DNA of 64,000 bases from Myroides odoratimimus (GCF_030326305.1 NZ_JACAKB010000005.1:1-64000), one strand, 5' to 3'. Positions 1 through 8,678 are shown, counted from the stretch's first letter. The notes: generated by a model from the sequence alone, not told the origin. Program-made: numbers and translations.

Positions 1-238
1 GGTTCACTCTGTTGATTTGGTTGCTTTATTATACTTCTATAAAATTATCATTTTCTTATTCAACAAATCTAAAGGTAAACTGTGAAAAGAACGCATACTG
101 CTCTTTTCTATTCCATTGAGATAAATCTACTTTAGTTCTCATTTTGTTGTGTTGTTTTATTCACAGCGAAAATATACGTAATCTTCTTGATGGTATAAGA
201 CTTTTGTCCTAGACTACTATATGTAATATCGTTTACTC
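1..238. other. left-edge intergenic stretch, nothing recognised
   Basis: AT-rich sequence at the window edge downstream of the minus-strand thioredoxin gene. I see no open frame with gene-like character, no strong hairpin plus T-tract and no repeat. It may hold the 3' end of the transcript from the neighbouring gene. Confidence 0.4.
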
Positions 239-1360
239 CTATTTCATCATCGCTCTCAACTGCTCTTCAAAATTCTCTCCTTGCATTCCTTCGAATCTCC
301 TCACTAGTTTTCCATCTTGATCAAACAACCAATAATCAGGTGTACTCTTATTTCTATACATTGCTAGAACAGGACTTAGTCTTCCCTCTTTATTACCTAA
401 TAAAATACCCTTATTCCCTTTAAATTCAGAGTAATACTTAAACTTATCTTTCTGATCATGTCCTGCATAATATGTGATATGTACAAGCTTATCCTTCAAG
501 TTATCAGCTATCTGAGTTGTCTTAGGAGCTGCCATTTCACAATAGCCACAGTGGTAAGTCGAAAAATCTAACAATACATATTTCCCCTTAAAGTAATCAC
601 TAAGCTTTACTTGCTTAGTTTGTAGATCTTCAGCATAAAAATCATAATAATTATCTCCTACTTCCAGAAGCTTATGATCTATAAATATCTTAAGCATCTG
701 TACTTCTTTAGTATCATAATACTTAGGATCTATAAGAGCATATAGTTCGTCTAAATAATCTGATGAATAATCTATAGCCTGATATTGCAGTAGGTATCGA
801 GCATAAGCTGTATTAATATTCTTTTTTATAAAAGCGTTATTTTGTTTGTTAATAAGATTCGACAACTTCTTAATCTTACCTAGAGGTTCTTCATCACTTA
901 GATACACCTTCGCTACACTATCCTTATCTTTCCCTTCTTCTAAAAGACGGTAATACTCTTTGATATAAACACTTCGTTCTTCTACTAAGTGCTTATTAAC
1001 TAACATATTTTCATATCTCAGGCTGTCATTCACAGAATTCATCGCTCTAAGATTACCTGAAAAATCATTTATAGAACCATTAATAGTTACAGACTCATTG
1101 CCTAAAAAGAAGAAGGTACTCTTTGTCTCTTTTCCTACATAAGCATCTAATCTCACATAATTAGGAACATCTTCTAGTACCATAGACACATCTACCTCAC
1201 CATTCTTTAGACGAAATTCTTGTTCTTTTCCACCACTCGATAACATCATCTTTACCTCATCGCTTATTCCTTCCAGTTTTCCTGTTATATGTAACTTCTC
1301 CTGTCCTAATACTCCTATAGAACACAGCATTAAAAGCGTATAGAATATCTTATATTTCAT
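239..1360 (-). CDS. TlpA-like thioredoxin-fold protein, CGYC active site
   Basis: A 373-residue exported protein. Residues 1-20 form a Sec signal ending in VLGQ. Residues 21-105 resemble the beta-rich N-terminal domain (DUF4369-like) common in Bacteroidota thioredoxins, a charged helical middle follows, and the C-terminal third is a thioredoxin fold with CGYC at residues 271-274 in the stretch YVLLDFSTYHCGYC. Such proteins act as periplasmic disulfide reductases or oxidases. The redox dipeptide GY replaces the usual GP or xP of TlpA. It is a tandem paralog of the next gene, with the same length, layout and C-terminal ending (FEEQLRAMMK versus FEEQLRALMK). The specific partner cannot be told from sequence. 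Confidence 0.85.
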   Translation of the reverse strand: MKYKIFYTLLMLCSIGVLGQEKLHITGKLEGISDEVKMMLSSGGKEQEFRLKNGEVDVSMVLEDVPNYVRLDAYVGKETKSTFFFLGNESVTINGSINDFSGNLRAMNSVNDSLRYENMLVNKHLVEERSVYIKEYYRLLEEGKDKDSVAKVYLSDEEPLGKIKKLSNLINKQNNAFIKKNINTAYARYLLQYQAIDYSSDYLDELYALIDPKYYDTKEVQMLKIFIDHKLLEVGDNYYDFYAEDLQTKQVKLSDYFKGKYVLLDFSTYHCGYCEMAAPKTTQIADNLKDKLVHITYYAGHDQKDKFKYYSEFKGNKGILLGNKEGRLSPVLAMYRNKSTPDYWLFDQDGKLVRRFEGMQGENFEEQLRAMMK

Positions 1361-1450
1361 AGTTCACAAATTGATTAAAGCTAAGTAACAGCAATATAAA
1401 TAATTAAATAACAACTAAATATAAACATTCAAATAAATATAACTAAGCTC

Positions 1451-2545
1451 CTATTTCATCAACGCTCTCAACTGCTCTTCAAAATCCTCTTCTAACCCTT
1501 GATCAAAAATCTTTAATAATCTCCCCTCCGAATTAAATAGTGCATAATATGGAGTACCACTCATTCTGTATTTAGCAATTGTCGGGCTTTGCATTCCTCT
1601 TTTATCCCAAACTATTACACCGTGATCTCCTTTTAGACCTCTATACTTTTCAACACTATGTAAATCATTCTCTATACAATAAGTCACATATACTAACTTA
1701 TCCTCTAACGCTTTTGCTAACTTTGAAGTTATTGGAACAGCCTGTTGACAAAAATAGCAATAGGGTGAAGAGAAATCAAGTAACACATACTTTCCTTTAA
1801 AATAATCACTAAACGTTACTTTCTTTTCATTCATATCTAAAGCCGTAAAGTCATAATAACTATCTCCCTCCACTAACACTTTATTATCTATTAGAGCTTT
1901 TAAAAATACTATTGGATCAGTATTTTGATATTGACTATCTACTAAGTCATACAATTCTTGATAATGATTGGTATTAGTATCATGCATTATAAATCCGACC
2001 AAATAACGTCCATAATCCGTATTGATATTTTTCTTTAAAAACTCGTAATCTAAGTCTTTTATCTTTTGCTCTATACGTAAGTATTCCTCCTTGTATGGTG
2101 CCATCGCATTATCATAAGACATTCCACTATCTACTTCTTTAGACACCTTACTTTCGATAATTTGGCGTTCAGTTCTTAATTCTCTAGTTAGTATCTCGCT
2201 CTCATATCTTAAAGTATCATACCTAGAACCTTTAGCTTGTAGACTCTTTAAATCGTCAAAGCGACCATCTATAGTCACTGTCTCATTTCCTAAGAAAAAA
2301 GAAGTATACTCATAATCATCCCCTTTCATGATAGACAAATACACAGGCGTAGGCGCTTTAACAATCTCTGCTTCTACTACGAATACCCCATCTATAGCTT
2401 TAAGCTCTATCTCTTTCTTATCATAAGAGAGCATTAGCTTAGCTCCATTAGGTATCCCCGTAATCTTACCTGTTACATGTAATTTATCTTGAGCCATTAT
2501 TCCTACAGAAAAGAATAATGCGATTAACATCATTAATTTATTCAT
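1451..2545 (-). CDS. TlpA-like thioredoxin-fold protein, CYFC active site
   Basis: A 364-residue paralog of the gene at 239-1360, lying 90 bp upstream of it on the same strand and probably co-transcribed. It has a signal peptide (residues 1-19, ending GIMAQ), a DUF4369-like N-terminal domain, a charged helical linker and a C-terminal thioredoxin domain with CYFC at residues 263-266. Two aromatic residues between the cysteines is unusual for TlpA/ResA, where a small residue or proline is the rule, so the redox potential is probably altered. A cis-proline-like SGTPYY follows in the expected place. Function beyond envelope thiol-disulfide exchange is inference. Confidence 0.85.
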   Translation of the reverse strand: MNKLMMLIALFFSVGIMAQDKLHVTGKITGIPNGAKLMLSYDKKEIELKAIDGVFVVEAEIVKAPTPVYLSIMKGDDYEYTSFFLGNETVTIDGRFDDLKSLQAKGSRYDTLRYESEILTRELRTERQIIESKVSKEVDSGMSYDNAMAPYKEEYLRIEQKIKDLDYEFLKKNINTDYGRYLVGFIMHDTNTNHYQELYDLVDSQYQNTDPIVFLKALIDNKVLVEGDSYYDFTALDMNEKKVTFSDYFKGKYVLLDFSSPYCYFCQQAVPITSKLAKALEDKLVYVTYCIENDLHSVEKYRGLKGDHGVIVWDKRGMQSPTIAKYRMSGTPYYALFNSEGRLLKIFDQGLEEDFEEQLRALMK

Positions 2546-2757
2546 TATAGCTTACTATTTAATCTCTACAAGATAGGTAATTCAACTTATACAGAACAAT
2601 ATTATTCAAAGAATAAACTTCTCCCTCTTTATGATTTCAAATAACCCTGCCCCCTCATGGAGATAATGACCTCATTAGCTCTTTTTGCACAGATATGCGC
2701 TTTCTTATCACACATAGTTACCTATAATTCATAACCTTAAGCTTATTTCATTTATTT

Positions 2758-2854
2758 TTATTCGGAAGCTATTCGGTAATACCCAGTATTTACTTGGGAT
2801 AAGAGGTAGTTTACCGAACTGTATTCAGGTTGTACCCGAACTATCTACTATAGA
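2758..2854. repeat. degenerate 11-bp inverted array (element 1)
   Basis: The intergenic region between divergent genes holds 11-bp-spaced units in opposed orientation. On the left are TTATTCGGAAG and CTATTCGGTAA (2758-2779), then two weaker units TACCCAGTATT and TACTTGGGATA to 2801. On the right are TTACCGAACTG (2811-2821), TATTCAGGTTG and TACCCGAACTA (2833-2843). The arms TTCGGTAA and TTACCGAA are exact inverse complements. It looks like a decayed member of the class seen at 16706, 35159 and 62912; its centre is about 9 bp rather than 15 bp. Confidence 0.55.
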
Positions 2855-2931
2855 TAAAGATAGAAATAAAGCATTATTTGTATAAAAATGACGTGTATTT
2901 GAATTTTTATATTCTCTTTTAGAGGTAAAAA

Positions 2932-2961
2932 TTGGTCAATTCGAAATAATGTCTATTTTTG
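2932..2961 (+). promoter_or_regulatory. Bacteroidota-type promoter for the acyl-CoA dehydrogenase
   Basis: A TTG -33 element at 2932-2934 and a -7 box TATTTTTG at 2954-2961 have the spacing expected for the Bacteroidota primary sigma factor. The start codon follows 30 bp downstream. Confidence 0.6.
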
Positions 2962-2991
2962 TTATACAACCACAAAAAACGATATTGATAT

Positions 2992-4170
2992 ATGAGACCA
3001 GATTTATTTCAGGCACCTGATTATTACTTATTAGACGACTTGTTAAGTGATGAACACAAGTTAATTAGAGATACAGCGAGAGCATGGGTGAAGAAAGAAG
3101 TTTCTCCTATTATAGAAGACTTCGCTCAACGTGCAGAATTTCCAAAACAATTAATACCAGGATTAGCCGAGATAGGTGGATTCGGTCCTTATATCCCTAC
3201 CGAATACGGAGGAGCAGGATTAGACCAAATTTCGTATGGACTAATCATGCAGGAGATCGAGAGAGGAGATTCTGGTATACGTTCTACCTCATCAGTACAG
3301 TCTTCACTAGTGATGTACCCTATCTGGAAGTACGGTAATGAGGAGCAACGCATGAAGTACCTACCTAAGCTAGCGACAGGAGAGTATATCGGATGCTTCG
3401 GATTGACAGAGCCAGATCACGGTTCTAACCCAGGTGGGATGCTGACTAACTTTAAAGATATGGGAGACCACTACCTGCTAAATGGGGCTAAAATGTGGAT
3501 CTCTAATGCTCCATTCGCAGACATCGCTGTAGTATGGGCTAAGAATGAAGAAGGGCGTATACACGGGCTGATCGTAGAGCGTGGTATGGAAGGCTTCACT
3601 ACTCCGGAGACACATAATAAGTGGTCACTGAGAGCTTCGGCTACAGGGGAGTTAATATTCGATAATGTCAAAGTACCTAAAGCTAACTTATTGCCAAACA
3701 AATCAGGATTAGGAGCACCTCTAGGGTGTTTAGATTCTGCTAGATATGGCATCGCATGGGGAGCTATCGGAGCCGCTATGGACTGCTATGACACAGCACT
3801 TCGCTACTCGAAAGAGCGCATACAGTTCGACAAACCTATCGGTGCGACTCAGTTACAACAAAAGAAATTAGCAGAGATGATCACAGAGATCACTAAAGCA
3901 CAGCTATTAACCTGGAGATTAGGCGTACTGAGAGACGAAGGAAGAGCTACTTCTGCACAGATCTCTATGGCCAAACGAAACAATGTGGCTATGGCATTAG
4001 ACATCGCACGTGATGCGCGTCAGATGTTGGGAGGTATGGGTATCACAGGAGAATACTCTATCATGCGCCACATGATGAACTTAGAATCTGTAGTGACCTA
4101 TGAAGGGACACATGATATCCACTTGCTAATAACAGGTATGGATGTGACAGGATTCCCTGCATTTAAGTAA
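2992..4170 (+). CDS. acyl-CoA dehydrogenase, glutaryl-CoA dehydrogenase type
   Basis: A 392-residue FAD flavoprotein of the acyl-CoA dehydrogenase family, full length. The FAD/substrate signatures include CFGLTEPDHGSNPGG (about residues 135-150) and WISNAP. The catalytic base is the Glu of YEGTHDIH (about residue 371), the position and context used by glutaryl-CoA dehydrogenases. The C-terminus GMDVTGFPAF also resembles that subgroup (GxxxTGxxAF). It would oxidise glutaryl-CoA to crotonyl-CoA in lysine/tryptophan catabolism; another short or branched acyl-CoA substrate is possible. It stands alone behind its own promoter and ahead of a clear terminator. Confidence 0.88.
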   Translation: MRPDLFQAPDYYLLDDLLSDEHKLIRDTARAWVKKEVSPIIEDFAQRAEFPKQLIPGLAEIGGFGPYIPTEYGGAGLDQISYGLIMQEIERGDSGIRSTSSVQSSLVMYPIWKYGNEEQRMKYLPKLATGEYIGCFGLTEPDHGSNPGGMLTNFKDMGDHYLLNGAKMWISNAPFADIAVVWAKNEEGRIHGLIVERGMEGFTTPETHNKWSLRASATGELIFDNVKVPKANLLPNKSGLGAPLGCLDSARYGIAWGAIGAAMDCYDTALRYSKERIQFDKPIGATQLQQKKLAEMITEITKAQLLTWRLGVLRDEGRATSAQISMAKRNNVAMALDIARDARQMLGGMGITGEYSIMRHMMNLESVVTYEGTHDIHLLITGMDVTGFPAFK

Positions 4171-4202
4171 TAAATATCTTTATAGATAAACTTTATACAA
4201 AG

Positions 4203-4229
4203 AGCTTCGCCTTTCGGTGAAGCTTTTTT
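4203..4229 (+). terminator. intrinsic terminator after the acyl-CoA dehydrogenase gene
   Basis: The stem AGCTTCGCC / GGTGAAGCT (one G-T wobble) with loop TTTC is followed by six T. The T-tract runs straight into TACTTTTG (4229-4236), a -7 box for the next gene, so one unit ends where the next begins. Confidence 0.8.
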
Positions 4230-4254
4230 ACTTTTGTACTAAATTTTAGAAGAT

Positions 4255-5025
4255 ATGACTATTCAAGAAATCAATGCACAGATAGCTGAAGAAAGAAATG
4301 CGTTACTTCAACACCCTCTTTATAATAAAATAAAGACTATCCCTCACTTATGTACATTTATGGAAGGGCATGTATATGCGGTATGGGATTTTATGTCATT
4401 GCTTAAAGCCTTACAACAACAATTGACTTGTACCACGACTCCTTGGTTTGCCTCAGAGTTTCCACAGACACGCTATTTGATCAATGAGATTGTATTAGCA
4501 GAAGAGTCAGACTTAGCCTATGATGGACAGCGTCTGAGCCACTTCGAGATGTACTTAGATGCCATGATAACGGCTAAAGCAGATACTACTGCTATCGAAG
4601 CACTTATCCGCACTCTTAAGTCTGGTACACCTATCTTCGAAGCGATAGCACAGACAGACTTAGATGAAGGGGTAAAAGAATTTTTAAACTTCACCTTCAA
4701 GACTATCGAAGGGGGTAAAGCACATGAGATCGCAGCAGCCTTCACATTTGGTCGCGAAGATTTGATACCAGATATGTTTACTGAGATCTTAAAAGGGTTT
4801 CAACAAAACTTCCCTGAGACAGACTTGACAAAGCTAGTGTATTACTTCGAACGTCATATCGAACTAGATGGAGATGAGCATGGTCCGATGGCCATGAAGA
4901 TGATCTCTGAGCTATGTGGAGATGATCAACAGAAGTGGCAAGACGTCATCACAATCTCTAAACAAGCACTTATAAAACGTTATAACTTGTGGAATTCTAT
5001 CGAAAAATTTATAGATATCAAGTAA
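4255..5025 (+). CDS. DUF3050 family protein (haem-oxygenase-like fold)
   Basis: A 256-residue soluble all-helical protein with no signal peptide. The N-terminal motif HPLYNKI and then MEGHVYAVWDFMSLLKALQ mark the DUF3050 family, which is predicted to share the haem-oxygenase-like/TenA helical fold. His/Asp/Glu residues lie at MEGHVYAVWDF, LAEESDLAYDG and HIELDGDEHGP, and the last is a plausible metal site. No reaction is established that I know of, so I assign none. It has its own -7 box (TACTTTTG, 4229-4236). The next gene starts 66 bp downstream and may be co-transcribed. Confidence 0.8.
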   Translation: MTIQEINAQIAEERNALLQHPLYNKIKTIPHLCTFMEGHVYAVWDFMSLLKALQQQLTCTTTPWFASEFPQTRYLINEIVLAEESDLAYDGQRLSHFEMYLDAMITAKADTTAIEALIRTLKSGTPIFEAIAQTDLDEGVKEFLNFTFKTIEGGKAHEIAAAFTFGREDLIPDMFTEILKGFQQNFPETDLTKLVYYFERHIELDGDEHGPMAMKMISELCGDDQQKWQDVITISKQALIKRYNLWNSIEKFIDIK

Positions 5026-5091
5026 GTTTAACGTTTACAAAACACTAATATCTCATTAATTTACATATATTTACACAAAAGCATTAAAAAC

Positions 5092-5808
5092 ATGAAATTG
5101 AAAGGTAAAAACGCAATTATCACCGGAGGTGGAAGAGGATTAGGTAAAGCTACCGCTATTGCTTTCGCTCAAGAAGGGATAAACGTTGCTATTACTGGTA
5201 GAAACGAGAAAACATTACAAGCAACTGTTACAGAGTTAGAAGCATTAGGAGTGAAAGCTACTTATGCCGTATTCGATGTAACGGATAAAGCAAAAGTAAA
5301 AGCTGAAATAGCTAAATTAATAGAAACATTAGGAGGTGTAGATATATTAGTGAACAATGCTGGTATATCAGAATTCGGAAAATTCACAGATATGTCTGCT
5401 GAGCGTTGGGAAGAGATCTTGCTTACTAACGTGATGGGAGTGTATAATGTGACTAGAGAAGTACTACCTCACTTAATAGATCAGAATGAAGGAGATATCT
5501 TTAACGTAGCTTCTACAGCTGGTCTTAACGGAAATGCAACTACGTCTGCATACTCTGCGTCTAAATTTGCAGTGATCGGGATGTCTGAATCACTAATGAA
5601 GGAAGTGCGCAAAAACAACATTAGAGTATGTACGCTAACGCCAAGTACTATCGCATCAGATATGTCTATAGAATTAGGGCTTACAGATGGTAACCCTGAT
5701 CATATCTTACAGCCAGAGGACTTCGCAGAGCTTATCGTAGCTACATTGAGATTACCAAGAAGAGCCATGGTTAAAACAGCATCGCTGTGGACAACTAATC
5801 CTCAATAA
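5092..5808 (+). CDS. short-chain dehydrogenase, 3-ketoacyl-ACP reductase (FabG)-like
   Basis: A 238-residue NAD(P)-dependent SDR of classical type. The cofactor-binding TGGGRGLG is at about residues 11-18, NNAG at about 88-91, the catalytic Ser in VASTAG at about 141, and the YSASK catalytic Tyr/Lys at about 154-158. Residues RN after the second strand favour NADP. Length and motifs fit the widespread 3-ketoacyl-ACP reductase annotation, but it stands outside any fatty-acid cluster, so it could equally be a detoxifying or sepiapterin-type reductase. A second, divergent SDR lies at 8679-9434. Confidence 0.85.
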   Translation: MKLKGKNAIITGGGRGLGKATAIAFAQEGINVAITGRNEKTLQATVTELEALGVKATYAVFDVTDKAKVKAEIAKLIETLGGVDILVNNAGISEFGKFTDMSAERWEEILLTNVMGVYNVTREVLPHLIDQNEGDIFNVASTAGLNGNATTSAYSASKFAVIGMSESLMKEVRKNNIRVCTLTPSTIASDMSIELGLTDGNPDHILQPEDFAELIVATLRLPRRAMVKTASLWTTNPQ

Positions 5809-5865
5809 AATAGAAGGAGAGGTTTGACTCCTATTCTTTCTTATTACTTATTATGATTACAACCT

Positions 5866-5893
5866 AAACTCGCTATTTTGGCGAGTTTTTTAT
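5866..5893 (+). terminator. intrinsic terminator after the FabG-like gene
   Basis: The stem AACTCGC / GCGAGTT with a 7-nt loop is followed by a run of T. Confidence 0.8.
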
Positions 5894-5929
5894 TGTATTA
5901 TTTTTTTATTTAGCAACCGTTTTTTTATT

Positions 5930-5937
5930 TACTTTTG
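5930..5937 (+). promoter_or_regulatory. -7 box for mtgA
   Basis: TACTTTTG matches TAnnTTTG and lies 26 bp ahead of the mtgA ATG. I see no clear TTG -33 element. Confidence 0.5.
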
Positions 5938-5963
5938 CGCCGTTTTATATTCATTCTTTCGTC

Positions 5964-6683
5964 ATGATACGAAAAATAACACGCTTCTTTTTAAAGCTAG
6001 CACTTCTCTTTTTTGGACTGAGTATTTTCTCAGTACTAGTCTTTCGTTTTGTCCCTGTGCCTTATACCCCACTGATGTTTATCAGACTGTACGAACAGGT
6101 AAAAGATGGCAAGCCAATGACACTACAGCACAAATGGGTACCACTAGAAGATATCAATGTCAATCTACAGAAAGCCGTGATCGCTAGTGAGGATGGACAC
6201 TTCTTGACGCATAATGGCTTTGATTTTAAAGCCATCGAGAAAGCAATGAAGAACAATGAAAAAGGCAAAAAGATCAAAGGTGGTAGTACCATCTCACAGC
6301 AGACTGCTAAGAACGTGTTCTTATGGCCGGGGCGTAGCTATATCCGCAAAGGCTTTGAAGCTTACTTTACAGTACTGATAGAATTCCTATGGCCTAAAGA
6401 GAGAATCCTAGAAGTCTATCTAAATAGTATAGAGATGGGAGATGGTGTCTATGGAGCACAGGCTGCGGCAAAACATTGGTATAATAAAGATGCAAAGAAC
6501 TTAACTGCTAATCAAGCAGCAGGTATCGCCGTGATCCTACCGAGTCCGAGAAGATATAAAGCCAATAACTCTGGACCATATATCGCGAAAAGAAAGAACA
6601 CAATCACGCGTTATGTGAACAACTTCGGTCCTCTCGATTTTAATAAGAAAGAAGCTAATAAAAAAGAGAATAAGAAGAAGTAA
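5964..6683 (+). CDS. mtgA: monofunctional biosynthetic peptidoglycan transglycosylase
   Basis: A 239-residue membrane-anchored glycosyltransferase (GT51). One transmembrane helix lies at about residues 8-30. The catalytic domain shows EDGHFLTHNGFD (catalytic Glu in the EDxxFxxHxG motif, about residues 76-87), GGSTISQQTAKN and KERILEVYLNSIEMG, the standard GT51 motif series. There is no transpeptidase domain, so it polymerises lipid II glycan strands in the periplasm without crosslinking. The C-terminus is Lys-rich (KKEANKKENKKK). Length matches the family. Confidence 0.95.
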   Translation: MIRKITRFFLKLALLFFGLSIFSVLVFRFVPVPYTPLMFIRLYEQVKDGKPMTLQHKWVPLEDINVNLQKAVIASEDGHFLTHNGFDFKAIEKAMKNNEKGKKIKGGSTISQQTAKNVFLWPGRSYIRKGFEAYFTVLIEFLWPKERILEVYLNSIEMGDGVYGAQAAAKHWYNKDAKNLTANQAAGIAVILPSPRRYKANNSGPYIAKRKNTITRYVNNFGPLDFNKKEANKKENKKK

Positions 6684-6728
6684 TGCCATTTTAACTATTT
6701 AAATTACCGAATTAACATTGTTTTTTTA

Positions 6729-6736
6729 TAACTTTG
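6729..6736 (+). promoter_or_regulatory. -7 box for the repeat lipoprotein
   Basis: TAACTTTG is an exact TAnnTTTG match lying 22 bp ahead of the ATG at 6759. Confidence 0.55.
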
Positions 6737-6758
6737 TTAGGAACTAAAATAAATTACT

Positions 6759-7268
6759 ATGAAAAAAGTATTGTTATCATTCGCAGTAGTTGGATTATTA
6801 TTCGCTACTTCATGTAAAGACACAAAGGCTGAAGAAACAACTCCAGCTGTAGAAAACACAGAAGCTACAACTGAGGAAACTCCTGAGTTAACTAAATTCG
6901 AAGCTGCTAAAGCAGAAGCTGAGACTAAACTAGCTGATGCAAAGAAAGCTGTAGAAGAAGCTATTAAAAAAGGAGACAAAAAAGCTCAAGAAGAAGCTAA
7001 CAAAGCTTTAGAAGCTGCACAAAAAACTTGGGATGACGCTAAAGCTAAATTCGAAGAAGTAAGCAAAAAAGCTGGTGATGCAGTAGAAAACGCTAAAGAT
7101 GCTACTGAAGAAAAAGTAGAAGAAGTAAAAGACGCTACTGAGAAAAAAGTAGAAGAAGTGAAAGAAGCTACTGAGAAAAAAGTAGACGAAGCAAAAGAAG
7201 CTACTGAGAAAAAAGTAGACGAAGCAAAAGGTGCACTAAAAGATGCAGCTGACAAACTAAAAAAATAG
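6759..7268 (+). CDS. alanine/lysine/glutamate-rich repeat lipoprotein
   Basis: A 169-residue predicted lipoprotein with lipobox LLFATSC at residues 14-20. After a short acidic linker the rest is a continuous charged helix rich in Ala, Lys and Glu, with 11-residue repeats near the C-terminus (ATEEKVEEVKD, ATEKKVEEVKE, ATEKKVDEAKE, ATEKKVDEAKG). This hendecad pattern resembles LEA-like and apolipoprotein-type amphipathic helices. It is probably anchored to a membrane as an extended spacer or stress-protective helix; no enzymatic feature is visible. It is monocistronic between its own -7 box and a perfect terminator. Confidence 0.8.
   Translation: MKKVLLSFAVVGLLFATSCKDTKAEETTPAVENTEATTEETPELTKFEAAKAEAETKLADAKKAVEEAIKKGDKKAQEEANKALEAAQKTWDDAKAKFEEVSKKAGDAVENAKDATEEKVEEVKDATEKKVEEVKEATEKKVDEAKEATEKKVDEAKGALKDAADKLKK
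7101..7232 (+). repeat. four in-frame 33-bp tandem repeats inside the lipoprotein gene
   Basis: Four 33-bp copies begin at 7101, 7134, 7167 and 7200, each starting GCTACTGA. Copies 3 and 4 differ only in their last few bases, which points to recent slippage expansion. Each copy encodes one 11-residue helical repeat. Confidence 0.85.
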
Positions 7269-7285
7269 TATTTATAGAATACGGA

Positions 7286-7313
7286 AAGGAGCTCATGATG
7301 AGCTCCTTTTTTT
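7286..7313 (+). terminator. terminator of the repeat lipoprotein gene
   Basis: A perfect hairpin AAGGAGCTCAT / ATGAGCTCCTT with a minimal loop is followed by eight T. Confidence 0.85.
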
Positions 7314-7445
7314 GTTTACTCTTATAAGGACACTATAAATTTTATAGATATTTTTAATATCTTCATAAATATAAACAATTACGTATCAATGGTATTACCT
7401 ATATTATTTTGTACATTTACATAGTAATAAAAAATCAGAAATACT

Positions 7446-7919
7446 ATGAAAACAAATATCGGTCTTACAGACAACGCACGTCAATTCAATGCAGAAGTAC
7501 TATCTAAATTATTAGCAGATGAGTTTATCCTTTACACTAAAGCAAGAAATGCTCATTATAACGTAACGGGGGTAGACTTCCATTCTAAACACGTATACTT
7601 CGAAGAACTGTATACAGAACTAGCAGTGAATGTAGATGCTGTGGCAGAACGTATTAAAACACTAGGACACTACGCTCCTTCTTCTTTAAAAGATTACTTA
7701 AAACTAACTCACTTAACAGAAGAGAGAAAAACTACAGATACAGATAGTAAGTCTTGGATTGCAGAGTTATTAATAGACTATGAGGTGATCGTATCCTTCA
7801 TCAGACAGAATATAGATGCTATCGAAGAGTCTAATGATAAGAGTACTGCTGACTTCTTAATCGGCTTAATGGAAGCACATGAGAAAACAGCTTGGATGCT
7901 ACGTTCTCACTTAGGATAA
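7446..7919 (+). CDS. dps: Dps-family DNA-protection / mini-ferritin protein
   Basis: A 157-residue four-helix ferritin-like protein. The ferroxidase signature is seen in ARNAHYNVTGVDFHSKHVYFEELYTE with the later VDAVAERIKTLG, giving the inter-subunit His/Asp/Glu set (H38, H50-H53, D and E of the second helix). Dps dodecamers oxidise and store iron and shield DNA from peroxide. The length is typical and there is no signal peptide. It is monocistronic and ends in a strong terminator at 7941-7971. Confidence 0.93.
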   Translation: MKTNIGLTDNARQFNAEVLSKLLADEFILYTKARNAHYNVTGVDFHSKHVYFEELYTELAVNVDAVAERIKTLGHYAPSSLKDYLKLTHLTEERKTTDTDSKSWIAELLIDYEVIVSFIRQNIDAIEESNDKSTADFLIGLMEAHEKTAWMLRSHLG

Positions 7920-7940
7920 TCAGTGAAACAACATTATATC

Positions 7941-7971
7941 AAGGTTTGCCTTTTTTGGGCAAACCTTTTTT
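7941..7971 (+). terminator. terminator of dps
   Basis: The stem AAGGTTTGCC / GGCAAACCTT encloses a T-rich loop and is followed by six T. Confidence 0.85.
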
Positions 7972-8002
7972 GTTACTTTTACCTCAAACAACAATAACCA
8001 AT

Positions 8003-8608
8003 ATGAAAAAGCTATTTATGTTGGGAGCAGTATTATCCCTACTAGTATCGTGTTCTCAGCCTAAAACAGATATAGAAAGAGCAGAGGTATTCCAAAAAGA
8101 ACTCAACAAGGAGTTTAGCAACTCTAAAACATCTCCATTACCTAAGGATGCGCTAAAGAAGTTTAAAGGACTTGATTTCTTCCCTATAACAGAAGATTAT
8201 GTTGTAGAAGCTAAACTAGTTCGTACACCAGACGAAAAGCCTTTTACGATGCCTACAACAACTTCGAATAAGCTGAATTATGTCAAATACGGTGAACTAC
8301 ACTTTACATTAGACAAAAAAGAACATAAAGTAGATGTCTTTCAGGATCTAGATATCCTAAAGAAAGAAGACTATGCTAATCATCTATTCTTACCCTTTAC
8401 AGATCTTACTTCTGGAGTGACTACTTATGGTGGAGGTAGATATATAGATTTAGAGATACCTGAAGGAGACCTTATCACGCTAAACTTTAATCAGGCCTAT
8501 AATCCCTTCTGTGTTTATAACCCTAAATACTCATGCCCTATACCACCTGAACAAAACTTCATAGAAGTAGAAATAAATGCTGGTGTAAAAAATTATAAAT
8601 ACGAATAA
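8003..8608 (+). CDS. DUF1684 lipoprotein
   Basis: A 201-residue predicted lipoprotein. I place the start at 8003 because MKKLFMLGAVLSLLVSC is then an intact lipoprotein signal with Cys at about residue 17; an upstream in-frame start would lie in the dps terminator. The body matches DUF1684: LNYVKYGELHFTLD, the central FLPFTDLTSGVTTYGGGRYIDL, and the closing NQAYNPFCVYNPKYSCPIPPEQN. The family has a beta-rich fold of unknown function; the conserved Asn/Tyr/Pro segment near the end is its hallmark. Anchored in the outer membrane or periplasm. Confidence 0.85.
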   Translation: MKKLFMLGAVLSLLVSCSQPKTDIERAEVFQKELNKEFSNSKTSPLPKDALKKFKGLDFFPITEDYVVEAKLVRTPDEKPFTMPTTTSNKLNYVKYGELHFTLDKKEHKVDVFQDLDILKKEDYANHLFLPFTDLTSGVTTYGGGRYIDLEIPEGDLITLNFNQAYNPFCVYNPKYSCPIPPEQNFIEVEINAGVKNYKYE

Positions 8609-8678
8609 GCAGAGTAGCAAGAAACGGATTGTGAGTGAGTAAGAGTCAATATACTTTTGGGATTCTAAATACAGTAAA

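Noticed and set aside
6986-7255. Minus-strand Ser/Ala/Phe repeat frame
   Set aside because: It is the complement of the lipoprotein's 33-bp repeats and has no independent signal.
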